Positions 10,159-18,168 of a stretch of 64,000 nucleotides of DNA are shown one piece after another. The position numbers were made by a program, and so were the translations under genes. Where the stretch lies: positions 3,348,001 through 3,412,000 of the forward strand of contig NZ_CP016170.1 of assembly GCF_001676705.1 (NCBI RefSeq), in the 5' to 3' direction. This DNA comes from Bordetella bronchialis (GTDB lineage: Bacteria; Pseudomonadota; Gammaproteobacteria; Burkholderiales; Burkholderiaceae_B). Under the pieces are notes generated by a model. That model ran no database searches and had not been told where the DNA came from. It saw only the letters and a program-made list of their open reading frames with translations. Each line of letters starts with the position of its first letter. The stretch's first letter is position 1.

Positions 10159-11115
10159 ATGTCGTCACGGGCGCGGTCAGGCCCTGTCCCGGCCAGCGGA
10201 GCGGCGCTGCCGGCGTCCACGCAGCCGCTGATGGGCGTCGCACTGCTGGTGCTGTCCATGTGGGCCTTGTCCAGCCTGGACGCCAGCGGCAAATGGGTAA
10301 TGGCGGCGGGCGTGCCGATGCTGCTGCTGTCCTGGGTGCGGTATGCCGCCCACTTCGTGGTGGCCCTGGGACTGATCGTGCCGGCCCGCGGCTGGGGCAT
10401 CCTGGCCAGCCGGCGCCCGCGCGAACAGATGCTGCGCGGCGGCGCCATGCTGGGCGCCACGCTGCTGTTCTTCACCACCTTGAGCTATCTGCCGCAGGCG
10501 GAGGCCACGGCCATCAATTTCCTGGCGCCGCTGATCGTGTTGCTGCTGGCGCCCTGGGTACTGCGCGAGCCGCCGCGGCTGTCGCGCTGGATCGCCGCCG
10601 GGGTGGCCTTCCTGGGCGTGCTGGTCGTCATCCGCCCCGGCGGCGGACTCGATCCGACGGGAACGATGTTCGGCCTGGCCGGGGCCTTCTGCTTCTCGGT
10701 GCAATACATCGCCAGCCGGCGCGTGGCGGCGGACGATCCGCTCACTTCGGTCATCTGGAGCGGCGGCGTCGGCACGGTGGTGCTGTCGCTCAGCCTGCCC
10801 TATGTCCTGCCCGCGGCCCTGCCGGTCTTGCGCGAACTGGATCCCCTGCACTGGTGCGTACTGGTTTCCACCGGCGTGACCGGCTGCCTGGGCCATCTGC
10901 TGCAGATCGCCGCGTACCGGAAGGCGGCGGCGTCGACGCTGGCGCCCTTCACGTACCTGCAGATCGTCAGTTCCACCACCACGGGCTGGCTCATCTGGGG
11001 CCACTTCCCGGATGCCCTGACGTGGCTGGGAATCGCCATCATCTGCGGCAGCGGCATCACGATAGGCGTCGTGGAATGGCGCCGGGCGCGGCGCAAGGCA
11101 GGCGGGGAAACCTGA
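10159..11115 (+). CDS. EamA/DMT-superfamily inner-membrane transporter
   Basis: The product is 318 aa with ten predicted hydrophobic helices arranged as two EamA repeats, typical of metabolite or amino-acid exporters of the drug/metabolite transporter superfamily (RhtA/YdcZ-like fold). Start is fixed by AAAAAGGAGAT about 9 nt upstream of the ATG. Typical blocks include 'TLSYLPQAEATAINFLAPL' and 'GVAFLGVLVVIRPGG' at the end of the first repeat. The N-terminus has an Ala/Pro/Ser-rich cytoplasmic extension of about 23 residues. It is divergent from a LysR gene, a common pattern for regulated exporters. The substrate cannot be told. Confidence 0.88.
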   Translation: MSSRARSGPVPASGAALPASTQPLMGVALLVLSMWALSSLDASGKWVMAAGVPMLLLSWVRYAAHFVVALGLIVPARGWGILASRRPREQMLRGGAMLGATLLFFTTLSYLPQAEATAINFLAPLIVLLLAPWVLREPPRLSRWIAAGVAFLGVLVVIRPGGGLDPTGTMFGLAGAFCFSVQYIASRRVAADDPLTSVIWSGGVGTVVLSLSLPYVLPAALPVLRELDPLHWCVLVSTGVTGCLGHLLQIAAYRKAAASTLAPFTYLQIVSSTTTGWLIWGHFPDALTWLGIAIICGSGITIGVVEWRRARRKAGGET

Positions 11116-11222
11116 CCGGGCCAACGGCCGATGCAATCGCTTTCAGGAAGTTATGCCGCACCCGTCACCACCGCTCGGATAATGGCCGCCCAATGTGTCG
11201 CATGCGACGAAGGAGCGCCATC

Positions 11223-11639
11223 ATGCCAGAATCTATCCCGGTAGCCGTGAATCCCGAAGTCATCACGGATTATCAACCCGCCGACGGCAAGCATCCCGTC
11301 GTGGTCGAGTTCCATGCGGTCACTGTGGGTCTGGACGAACCGGTGGCCAACGAGATCGTGACGCTCCGGTTCTACACCAAGGACGATCAGAATCTCACGA
11401 AGAACTGGTGGCACAATCCCCTGCCCTTGCAGGTGTATAGCGATCCGGGCTGCACCAAGGTGGCCGACCTCGTCACCGACGGGCAGGGTTCGGTACGGGC
11501 GTATATCGTCTGTACCACAGGTGGCGAGGAAGCATACTACGTGCAGGGGGTCCCGGGAGGCCAGCGCGGAGATCCGCAGGAGGTCACCAACCTGCAGGAC
11601 GATCCGAAAGCGCCAATCCATTTCACAAAGCCCCGCTGA
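11223..11639 (+). CDS. Hypothetical protein, Ig-like fold suspected
   Basis: The product is 138 aa. The start at 11223 is chosen because GAAGGAG sits 8 nt upstream; the in-frame upstream extension runs through the end of the EamA gene and is not real. The sequence has no signal peptide or membrane segment. Its middle reads like a beta-rich domain ('VVVEFHAVTVGLDEPVANEI', then 'LVTDGQGSVRAYIVCTTGGE'), resembling adhesin Ig-like modules that carry a 'G.a...l.s...G..' pattern, but I do not recognise a family. Three cysteines are present. It stands alone between the exporter and the DUF1059 gene. Confidence 0.7.
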   Translation: MPESIPVAVNPEVITDYQPADGKHPVVVEFHAVTVGLDEPVANEIVTLRFYTKDDQNLTKNWWHNPLPLQVYSDPGCTKVADLVTDGQGSVRAYIVCTTGGEEAYYVQGVPGGQRGDPQEVTNLQDDPKAPIHFTKPR

Positions 11640-11825
11640 TCGCCGGCCGTCGCGCCGCCGACCTCGCCGGTTTGCTCCCTTTGCGGTAAACGCCCGCGCG
11701 AGCGCATCCGGCGTCCGGGCACCCGCCTATACTCTGCTCTAGAAATCGCTCGCGGGCCGCGCCGCACCCTGGCCCGGCGCCCGCGACACGCCGCCAAGCA
11801 CGGCGCCCGCACGGAGGAGCAGACC

Positions 11826-12038
11826 ATGACGCGCAAATACATCGATTGCCGCGAGTTCCCCAGCGAAATGAATTGCACCGTCGCCCTATCGGCGGACAAC
11901 GACGAAGAACTGCTGGAGGCGGCCGTGCAGCACGCCTGCACCGTACACCACCACACCGATACGCCGGAGCTGCGCCAGCAGATCCGCACGCTGTTCCACG
12001 ACGGCACGCCGCCGGCCGAAGCGCCGCCCCGCGCCTGA
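11826..12038 (+). CDS. DUF1059 small protein
   Basis: The product is 70 aa, the full length of DUF1059 proteins. It begins 'MTRKYIDCREFPSEMNCTVA' with the two invariant cysteines (C8 and C17), followed by 'EELLEAAVQHA' and the His-rich 'CTVHHHTDTPELRQQI'. The Cys/His pattern suggests metal binding, which is an inference. CGGAGGAG lies about 7 nt before the ATG, a strong ribosome binding site. Members are short, soluble and of unknown function. A TATACT hexamer at 11728 could be a -10 element but has no good -35 partner. Confidence 0.9.
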   Translation: MTRKYIDCREFPSEMNCTVALSADNDEELLEAAVQHACTVHHHTDTPELRQQIRTLFHDGTPPAEAPPRA

Positions 12039-12188
12039 TACGCGCGCCCGGACAACCGGGCCTTTACGGCGCGGCCCTGCCGGCGTGGCCGCGTCTTTCA
12101 CCGGCGCCAGGCTTGCCGTTCGCCCACGCGCCTGCCACCGGCACCTGTCGCCGGCGAGGGCCATCCATGCCCCCGCCTAGGGGGTTCC

Positions 12189-13577
12189 ATGTTCACGTTG
12201 TCCAGCACCGCCATAGACGACCTGAAGGCCAATACGCGGGGGCGCGTCGTGCTGCCCGCCGATCCCGACTACAACGAAGTGCGCAAGGTATGGAACGCCA
12301 TGATCGACCGGCGCCCGGCGGCCATCGTGCGCTGCGCGGGCGTCGCCGACATCCGCTGCGCCATCCTGTTCGCGCGCGAGCACGGCGTTCCACTGACGAT
12401 CCGCGGCGCGGGCCACAATATCGCGGGCAGCGCCGTCTGCGACGACGGCATCATGATGGACCTGTCGCTGATGCGGTCCGTCCATATCGATCCGGCGACG
12501 CAGCGCGCCTGGGTAGAACCCGGCGCCACGCTGGCAGATTTCGACCACGAAGCGCAGGCCTTCGGGCTGGCCACGCCGGTGGGCATCAATTCCACCACCG
12601 GTATCGCGGGCCTGACGCTGGGCGGCGGCTTCGGCTGGCTGAGCCGCCGCTTCGGCATGACCATCGACAATCTGCGATCCGCCGACGTCGCCATGGCGGA
12701 CGGCGAATTGGTCCACGCCAGCCCGGGCACGCATGAAGACCTGTTCTGGGCGATCCGCGGTGGCGGCGGCAACTTCGGCGCGGTCACGCTGTTCGAATTC
12801 CAGTTGCACGCGGTCGGGCCGCAGATCTACGGCGGGCTCGTCGTACTGCCGATCGAGCAGGCGCGCGAGGCCCTGCAGGCCTATCGCGAGGCCGCCAAGG
12901 CCATGCCGGAGGAGCTGACCGTCTGGGCCGTCCTGCGCCAGGCGCCGCCGCTGCCCTTCCTGCCGCCGGCGGTGCACGGCCGCGGCGTGGCGGTGTTCGC
13001 CGTGTGCTACAGCGGCCCGGTGGAAAACGGTCCGCTGGTGGTGGAGCCCATACGCCAGTTCGGCACACCGCATGGCGAACACCTGGGCGTCATGCCCTAC
13101 ACCGCCTGGCAGAAGGCCTTCGACCCCCTGCTGGCGCCCGGCTCGCGGAACTACTGGAAATCCCACGATTTCGGCGAACTGTCGGACGATCTGTTCGATG
13201 CGCTGCTGGACGCGGCGTCGCGGCTGCCCTCGCCCCAATGCGAGATCTTCCTGGGACAACTGGGCGGCCAGGCCGGACGCGTGGCGCCGGACGCGATGGC
13301 CTACCCCAATCGCAATGCCCGCTACATCGTCAACGTGCATTCACGCTGGGAGGATGCCTCGGACGACGCGGCCTGCATCGGGTGGGCGCGGGATTTCTTC
13401 GACGCGGCGGCGCCATTCTCGCTGGGCAGCGTTTACGTCAACTTCATGACGGAGGAAGAGTCCACGCGCATCAATGCGGCCTACGGGGCGAACTACACGC
13501 GGCTGGTGGCGATCAAGAGCCGTTACGATCCGCACAACCTGTTCCGCCACAACCAGAATATCCGGCCGTCGGCCTGA
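12189..13577 (+). CDS. FAD-linked oxidoreductase, berberine-bridge-enzyme-like
   Basis: The product is 462 aa. The PCMH/VAO-type FAD domain is clear: 'LTIRGAGHNIAGSAVCDDG', where H76 matches the residue that carries FAD covalently, and 'GIAGLTLGGGFGWLSRRFG'. The position that holds a second, cysteinyl FAD link in plant BBE enzymes has no cysteine here, so mono-covalent attachment is expected. The C-terminal BBE domain ends with the family tail 'YDPHNLFRHNQNI'. Bacterial members oxidise alcohols, sugars or amines with O2. No signal peptide is seen. GGGGG precedes the ATG. The gene stands alone, convergent with the ABC ATPase gene. Confidence 0.9.
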   Translation: MFTLSSTAIDDLKANTRGRVVLPADPDYNEVRKVWNAMIDRRPAAIVRCAGVADIRCAILFAREHGVPLTIRGAGHNIAGSAVCDDGIMMDLSLMRSVHIDPATQRAWVEPGATLADFDHEAQAFGLATPVGINSTTGIAGLTLGGGFGWLSRRFGMTIDNLRSADVAMADGELVHASPGTHEDLFWAIRGGGGNFGAVTLFEFQLHAVGPQIYGGLVVLPIEQAREALQAYREAAKAMPEELTVWAVLRQAPPLPFLPPAVHGRGVAVFAVCYSGPVENGPLVVEPIRQFGTPHGEHLGVMPYTAWQKAFDPLLAPGSRNYWKSHDFGELSDDLFDALLDAASRLPSPQCEIFLGQLGGQAGRVAPDAMAYPNRNARYIVNVHSRWEDASDDAACIGWARDFFDAAAPFSLGSVYVNFMTEEESTRINAAYGANYTRLVAIKSRYDPHNLFRHNQNIRPSA

Positions 13578-13600
13578 CGTCGCCGGCCACGGTGGCCCCG

Positions 13601-13675
13601 TGCCCGGCAGTCGGACGCCCGGCAGTCGGACGCCCGGAAGCCCGGCGCCCGGTAGCCCGGCGCCCGACAGCCCCG
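13601..13675. repeat. Five tandem 15-bp GC-rich repeats
   Basis: Between the convergent FAD oxidase and ABC ATPase genes lie five head-to-tail 15-bp units of consensus CGCCCGG(c/a/t)AG(t/c)C(g/c)GG, the first two being almost identical, followed by a partial sixth. The period is a multiple of three, but it lies after the stop of one gene and the stop of the other, so it is not translated in either. It probably arose by replication slippage. Confidence 0.8.
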
Positions 13676-13708
13676 CGCCCGAGCCGGGATCGGCCCCGGG
13701 GCCGGGCC

Positions 13709-14386
13709 TTAGGCCGCCGATATGACCTTGCCGGCAGCCAGGACCAGTTGGCGTTCGCAGCGGGCGGCCAGCCCGGGATCATGGGTGACCAGCACCAGCG
13801 TGGCGCCGTGCTCGCGGTGCAGTTCGAAGATCAGGTCGATGACGCGCTCGCCGGTGGCGGCGTCCAGACTGCCCGTGGGCTCGTCGGCGAACAGCAGGTC
13901 CGGCTTGACCACGAAGGCGCGCGCCAGCGATACCCGTTGCTGCTCGCCGCCGGACAAGGTCCGCGGGTAATGGTGCAGCCGGTCGCCCAGGCCCACGCGT
14001 TCCAGCATGCCCCGCGCCGCGTCGCGGGCCGGCAGTCCCGCCAGCTCCAGGGGCAGCATGACGTTTTCCAGCGCGGTCAGGTTGGGCAGCAGTTGGAAGG
14101 ACTGGAACACGAAGCCCACGTGATTGGCCCGCAGCCGCGCGCGGCCGTCCTCGTCCAGGGCGAACAGGTCGCGCCCCGCCAGCGTCACCGAGCCGGCGCT
14201 GGGAACATCCAGGCCCGCCAGCAGTCCCAGCAAGGTCGATTTGCCGGAGCCGGAGCTGCCCGTGATGGCCAGGGCCGTGCCGGCCGGCACCGTAAAATCG
14301 ATACCATCCAGAATGGCCAGTGTGCCACCCGCGTCGGCAACCCGTTTGCCCAACCCCCGCACCTCTATCGCGTTTCCCGTATCCAT
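13709..14386 (-). CDS. ybbA: ABC transporter ATP-binding protein, LolD/YbbA type, orphan
   Basis: The product is 225 aa from the ATG at 14386, the normal size of LolD/YbbA/MacB-type ATPases. It has Walker A 'GSSGSGKST', Q-loop '[18 protein letters not shown]', signature '[14 protein letters not shown]' and Walker B '[12 protein letters not shown]'. Such ATPases pair with FtsX/MacB-like permeases and work mechanically on periplasmic or envelope substrates. In E. coli ybbA is divergent from tesA and followed by the permease ybbP; here the tesA neighbour is kept but no permease follows, since the next gene is convergent. Its start codon overlaps that of tesA by two bases on the opposite strand. 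Longer starts upstream are possible (GTG/ATG up to 14440). Confidence 0.85.
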   Translation of the reverse strand: MDTGNAIEVRGLGKRVADAGGTLAILDGIDFTVPAGTALAITGSSGSGKSTLLGLLAGLDVPSAGSVTLAGRDLFALDEDGRARLRANHVGFVFQSFQLLPNLTALENVMLPLELAGLPARDAARGMLERVGLGDRLHHYPRTLSGGEQQRVSLARAFVVKPDLLFADEPTGSLDAATGERVIDLIFELHREHGATLVLVTHDPGLAARCERQLVLAAGKVISAA

Positions 14387-15035
14387 GCGCCCGCTCATCC
14401 GTTTATTGTTCGCGACTGTACTGACCCTGCTGGCCGCCACCGCCGCCTACGCTCAGACCGCCTCCGCCGCGGCGGGTTCCACCAGCGGCAAAACGATACT
14501 TGTGGTGGGCGACAGTCTATCCGCGGAATATGGCATCGTCCGCGGGACCGGCTGGGTGCCGCTGCTGGGCCGGCGCCTGGCCCAGGAGTATCCGGGCTGG
14601 ACCGTGATCAATGCCAGCATCAGCGGAGATACTAGCAGCGGCGGGCTGACGCGCCTGCCCGCCCTGCTGCGGCAGCACCGCCCCGCCATCGTGATCCTGG
14701 AATTGGGCTCCAACGATGCCCTGCGCGGCCTGCCGCTGGCGATGACCCAGCAGAACCTGACCGCGATGGCACGGCAGGCCAGGCAGGCCGGCGCCGCCGT
14801 GCTGCTGGTCGGCATGCAGATTCCGCCGAACTACGGCCGCGCCTATACCGATCAATTCCGCGACCTGTTCGGCAAGGTGGCCAAGGCCGAGAACACCGGC
14901 CTGGTGCCCTTCCTGATGGAGGGCATCGCCACCGACCGCGCGCTGTTCCAGCCCGATGGGATCCATCCCAATGAACAAGGCCAGCCGCGGCTGCTGGACA
15001 ACGTGTGGGCGGGCCTGAAGCCGATGCTGAACTGA
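14385..15035 (+). CDS. tesA: TesA-like arylesterase / acyl-CoA thioesterase I (SGNH hydrolase)
   Basis: The product is 216 aa. It has a Sec signal peptide (hydrophobic 'LLFATVLTLLAATAAYAQ', ending about residue 24), so the mature enzyme is periplasmic. SGNH blocks are complete: block I 'GDSLS' with nucleophile S44, block III 'ELGSNDALRGLP', and block V 'DGIHPN' with D191 and H194. TesA family enzymes hydrolyse acyl thioesters, aryl esters and lysophospholipids. The start was taken at 14385 because the signal peptide begins there; the longer open frame overlaps the divergent ABC gene. No clear Shine-Dalgarno is visible. Confidence 0.9.
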   Translation: MRPLIRLLFATVLTLLAATAAYAQTASAAAGSTSGKTILVVGDSLSAEYGIVRGTGWVPLLGRRLAQEYPGWTVINASISGDTSSGGLTRLPALLRQHRPAIVILELGSNDALRGLPLAMTQQNLTAMARQARQAGAAVLLVGMQIPPNYGRAYTDQFRDLFGKVAKAENTGLVPFLMEGIATDRALFQPDGIHPNEQGQPRLLDNVWAGLKPMLN

Positions 15036-15141
15036 TCGCCGGCGGGCCGTACCGGCGGCCAGGCCGGACGCGGACGTCCGGCGCGGCGCGGGTTACCGGC
15101 ATGAGGAATCGATCGGCCGCCTGGCCCGCTTCCAAAATGAA

Positions 15142-15166
15142 CTGGCCGGATCGTCGATCCGGCCAG
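15142..15166. terminator. Strong hairpin between convergent tesA and ppiD
   Basis: CTGGCCGGATC (15142-15152) and its exact complement (15156-15166) enclose a 3-nt loop (GTC). The 11-bp GC-rich stem lies in the gap between two convergent genes and could end both transcripts, but it lacks a T tract on either side, so it may act as a 3' end stabiliser or a Rho-linked site. Confidence 0.45.
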
Positions 15167-15236
15167 CGATTGCGATGATGGGATGCGGCGATGGGGCGCG
15201 GCGACCCTGGCCCGTCGGCCACGGCGCGCCGTGGCC

Positions 15237-17204
15237 TTAGCCCGTCTGCTGTTCCGTGTCGCCGCCTTGCAGGACGCGCGTGGCCTCGGGGGCGATTTCC
15301 ACCTTGTACTGCTGGCGCAGCGTCTTCAGCACGGCTTCGTCCTCGGCCTGGCCCCAGGCGCCGGACAACTGCTGGGTCAGGCTGGCCAGCGCTTCGGGAT
15401 CGGCCTTGCCCGGCTCCACCTTGTCGATACGCGCGAGCACGTAGTCGTTGCCGTCGCGGGCGCCGGCGTAGGAAGGCAGGGGCGCCGCGGGGGCGCGCAT
15501 CACGGCATCCAGCACGGGACGCGACATGTTCTGCGGATTCTGGCGCGATACGTCCACCGCGCCGCCGAAGCCTTCGGCCGGCGCCGCGGGATTCTTGCGC
15601 AGGGCCTCCAGGGCCTGTTCGCCGGCCTTGGCGGCCGCGTCGGCGGCGCGCGTTTCGACCAGCCGTTCGCGGATTTTGTCCTTCAGTTGATCCAGCGGGG
15701 GCACGTGGGCCGGCGTATTGGCCGCCACGCGCACGACCACCATGGTGTCGGGCGCCAGCTCGATCACGCCGGAATTCTGCTTGTCGCGCAGGACTTCCGG
15801 GCTGAACAGCGCCTGGCGCACGCGCGGATTGTCCAGCAGCGCGGAATCGGGACTGGCGGCGGCCGCGCCGGCGCCCGCCTGCTCCTGCGGCAGCAGGCCC
15901 GTGCGCGTGATGCCGCCGGCCTGGCGTATTTTCAGGCCCAGGGCGTCGGCGGCAGGCTGCAGGCTGTCGCGCTGGTCGTAGACCAGCGAGGTCAGCTTGG
16001 TGGCCATGTCCGAGAAGCGCGAGGAGGCGATCTGCTTGCGGATTTCCGCGACGATCTGGTCGCGGACTTCGGCCAGCGGCTTGGTCTGGGCCGGCTGCAG
16101 GTCGGTCAGCTGCACGATGTGCAGGCCGTAGGGACTTTCCACCACGCCGGAGACCTGGCCTTTGTTCAGTCCGTCCACCGCCTTCTGCAAGGCGGGGGTG
16201 AGCATGCCGGGCCCGATCCAGCCCAGGTCGCCGCCGCGGTTGCTGGAGCCGGCGTCCTCGGAATATTTCTTGGCGAGGTCGGCGAAGGCAGCGGGATTGG
16301 CCTGCGCCTGGCGCGCGACGTCCTCGGCCTTGGCGCGCGCCGCCTTGCGCTGCGCGTCCGTGGCATCGGCCGCCAGCTTGATCATGATGTGGCTGGCGCG
16401 GCGGCGCTCGGGCTGGCCGAAGCGGCTTTTGTTCTGTTCGTAATAGCTGGCGACGTCGGCGTCGCTGACCTGGATGCCGGCGCTGGCGGCGGCCTCGTCC
16501 AGCACCAGGTATTGCGCCTGCACCTGGTCCGGCACCTGGTACTGCTGCTTATTGGCGTCGTACCACTGCTGGATGTCCGCGTCGGCGACCTGCACCTGTT
16601 TCTTGTAGTCGGCCGCGGCAAAACGCCGCGTCAGCACATGGCGCGTTTCGGTCAGCGCGTGCTCGATGGCGCCGGCCACGGTGGCGGGCAGGCGAGCGGA
16701 CTCCGAAATCGGGTTCAGCACGCGGGCCACCGCCAGGTCGCGGCGCAGGCCGGCCTCGAACGCCGCGGGCGACAGCCCCTGGGCGGCCAGCACCGCGCGA
16801 TAGCGTTCCGGCGAGAACTTGCCGTTGTCCTGCACCGCGGGGTTGGAGGCAATGGTATTGCGCAGCGTCTCGTCCGATACCGAGAAACGGTTGTCGGCGG
16901 CCGCGGCGGCCAGCAGGCGCTGGTCTATCATCTGGTCCAGCAGGCGCTGGCGCATGGCCGGCGTATCGAACAGGGCGGGGTCGAACTGCGCGCCCATCAT
17001 CTGGCGATACTGGTCCAGCTGGTCCCGCCGGGCCTGGTCGTATTCACGCTGCGTGATCGGCTTGCCGTTCACGGTGGCCATTTTGGGCTCTTCCGACATG
17101 AAGCTGCTGTAGCTTTGCACGCCGAAGAACGCGAACGTCGGAACGATGAGGATCAGCAGGATGAACTGCATCCATCGCTGATGGTTGCGGATGAAATCGA
17201 ACAT
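15237..17204 (-). CDS. ppiD: Peptidyl-prolyl isomerase PpiD (SurA N-terminal / parvulin)
   Basis: The product is 655 aa, close to PpiD of other proteobacteria. It begins 'MFDFIRNHQRWMQFILLILI', a cytoplasmic N-tail and a single membrane anchor (about residues 12-30), leaving a large periplasmic part. A SurA_N_3 chaperone region follows, then one parvulin domain (about residues 265-360) with 'ASHIMIKL' and 'DLGWIGPGMLTPALQKAV' and 'GVVESPYGLHIVQL'. PpiD helps outer-membrane and secreted proteins fold as they leave the Sec translocon. A terminator-like hairpin lies about 50 bp upstream of the start on the same strand, and the gene is convergent with tesA. Confidence 0.93.
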   Translation of the reverse strand: MFDFIRNHQRWMQFILLILIVPTFAFFGVQSYSSFMSEEPKMATVNGKPITQREYDQARRDQLDQYRQMMGAQFDPALFDTPAMRQRLLDQMIDQRLLAAAAADNRFSVSDETLRNTIASNPAVQDNGKFSPERYRAVLAAQGLSPAAFEAGLRRDLAVARVLNPISESARLPATVAGAIEHALTETRHVLTRRFAAADYKKQVQVADADIQQWYDANKQQYQVPDQVQAQYLVLDEAAASAGIQVSDADVASYYEQNKSRFGQPERRRASHIMIKLAADATDAQRKAARAKAEDVARQAQANPAAFADLAKKYSEDAGSSNRGGDLGWIGPGMLTPALQKAVDGLNKGQVSGVVESPYGLHIVQLTDLQPAQTKPLAEVRDQIVAEIRKQIASSRFSDMATKLTSLVYDQRDSLQPAADALGLKIRQAGGITRTGLLPQEQAGAGAAAASPDSALLDNPRVRQALFSPEVLRDKQNSGVIELAPDTMVVVRVAANTPAHVPPLDQLKDKIRERLVETRAADAAAKAGEQALEALRKNPAAPAEGFGGAVDVSRQNPQNMSRPVLDAVMRAPAAPLPSYAGARDGNDYVLARIDKVEPGKADPEALASLTQQLSGAWGQAEDEAVLKTLRQQYKVEIAPEATRVLQGGDTEQQTG

Positions 17205-17251
17205 GGAGTCCCTGTAGCGGCGGACACGCGAGAAACCGCATGGCCGGCGCC

Positions 17252-17283
17252 AAAAAAAAAGCGAACCGGATTCGCCTCGCTTT
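17252..17283 (-). terminator. Terminator-like hairpin with T9 tract upstream of ppiD
   Basis: On the minus strand GCGAA-TCCGG-TTCGC (17261-17275) is followed directly by nine T residues (17252-17260). A second, longer pairing AAAGCGA/TCGCTTT (17258-17264 with 17277-17283) is also possible. It has the form of an intrinsic terminator for a minus-strand transcript, but the next gene upstream (17394) is on the plus strand. It may end an unannotated RNA or act as an attenuator in the ppiD leader. Confidence 0.65.
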
Positions 17284-17393
17284 CTTAGTGGTTAGACCGG
17301 ATCAGCGCGCTGGAGTTTAACACTTCCCGGAAGGGCCGAGACGCTGCGGTATCCTTGGCGTATCGCGCACCCAGACCGCACAGGATCGCATTC

Positions 17394-18143
17394 ATGGATA
17401 CCCCTCTTCCCGCCTGGCCCTACCCCCGCTTGATCGCCCATCGCGGCGGCGGCAGGCTGGCCCCCGAAAACACCATGGCCGGCATGCGCGCCGGCGCGGA
17501 GCACGGCTACCGGATGTTCGAGTACGACGTCAAGCTCAGCAAGGACAACGTCCTGGTCCTGCTGCACGACGACGACGTCGACCGCACCACCAATGGCAAG
17601 GGCCCCGCGCGTGGCATGACCTTCGCCGAGTTGACGGCACTGGATGCCGGCGCCTGGCATTCCCCGGCGTTCGCCGGCGCGCGCATCCCTACCCTGGAGG
17701 AAGTCGCGCGATTCACGCTGGCGAACGGCATCGCCAGCAATGTCGAGATCAAGCCCTGCCCCGGCCGGGAAACCGAAACCGGCACCGCCGTGGCCCTGGC
17801 GGCGCGCGAACTCTGGCAAGGCGCCGCGGTGCCGCCGCTGCTGTCGTCCTTCTCGGAAGAGGCCCTGGCCGCCGCGCACGTGGCGGCGCCCAAGCTGCCG
17901 CGCGCCCTGCTGGTGGACAAGATTCCCAGCGACTGGCGCGACCGCCTGGTGCAGCACGATTGCATCGGCTTCAACGTCAATCAGAAGGACGTCACACCGG
18001 AGCTGGTCAAGGCGGTGCATGGCGCCGGCTACCGGCTGTCGGCCTGGACGGTGAACGACCCGGCGCGCGCGCGCCAGTTGCTGGACTGGGGCGTGGACGG
18101 CATTTTCACCGACGAGCTGGCCGCCATCCGGCCGGACGCTTGA
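17394..18143 (+). CDS. ugpQ: Glycerophosphodiester phosphodiesterase, cytosolic UgpQ type
   Basis: The product is 249 aa, like E. coli UgpQ (about 247 aa), and lacks a signal peptide, so it acts in the cytosol on glycerophosphodiesters to release glycerol-3-phosphate and an alcohol. Catalytic GDPD motifs are present: 'LIAHRGGGRLAPENT' (His, Arg, Glu, Asn), 'EYDVKLSKD' and 'LLHDDDVDRTTNG', and later 'NVEIKPC' and 'SAWTVND', ending 'GVDGIFTD'. The ATG at 17394 is chosen over an upstream in-frame ATG because the family N-terminus starts there. rlmJ follows 25 bp downstream and may be co-transcribed. Confidence 0.93.
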   Translation: MDTPLPAWPYPRLIAHRGGGRLAPENTMAGMRAGAEHGYRMFEYDVKLSKDNVLVLLHDDDVDRTTNGKGPARGMTFAELTALDAGAWHSPAFAGARIPTLEEVARFTLANGIASNVEIKPCPGRETETGTAVALAARELWQGAAVPPLLSSFSEEALAAAHVAAPKLPRALLVDKIPSDWRDRLVQHDCIGFNVNQKDVTPELVKAVHGAGYRLSAWTVNDPARARQLLDWGVDGIFTDELAAIRPDA

Positions 18144-18168
18144 GCGCCCGCCCGCCTGGAGAGCCCGC

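Noticed and set aside
15183..17288. 701-codon plus-strand frame opposite ppiD, and similar long frames opposite liv, RND and Mo-hydroxylase genes
   Set aside because: All are antisense by-products of GC-rich third positions; the opposite strand carries intact family proteins.
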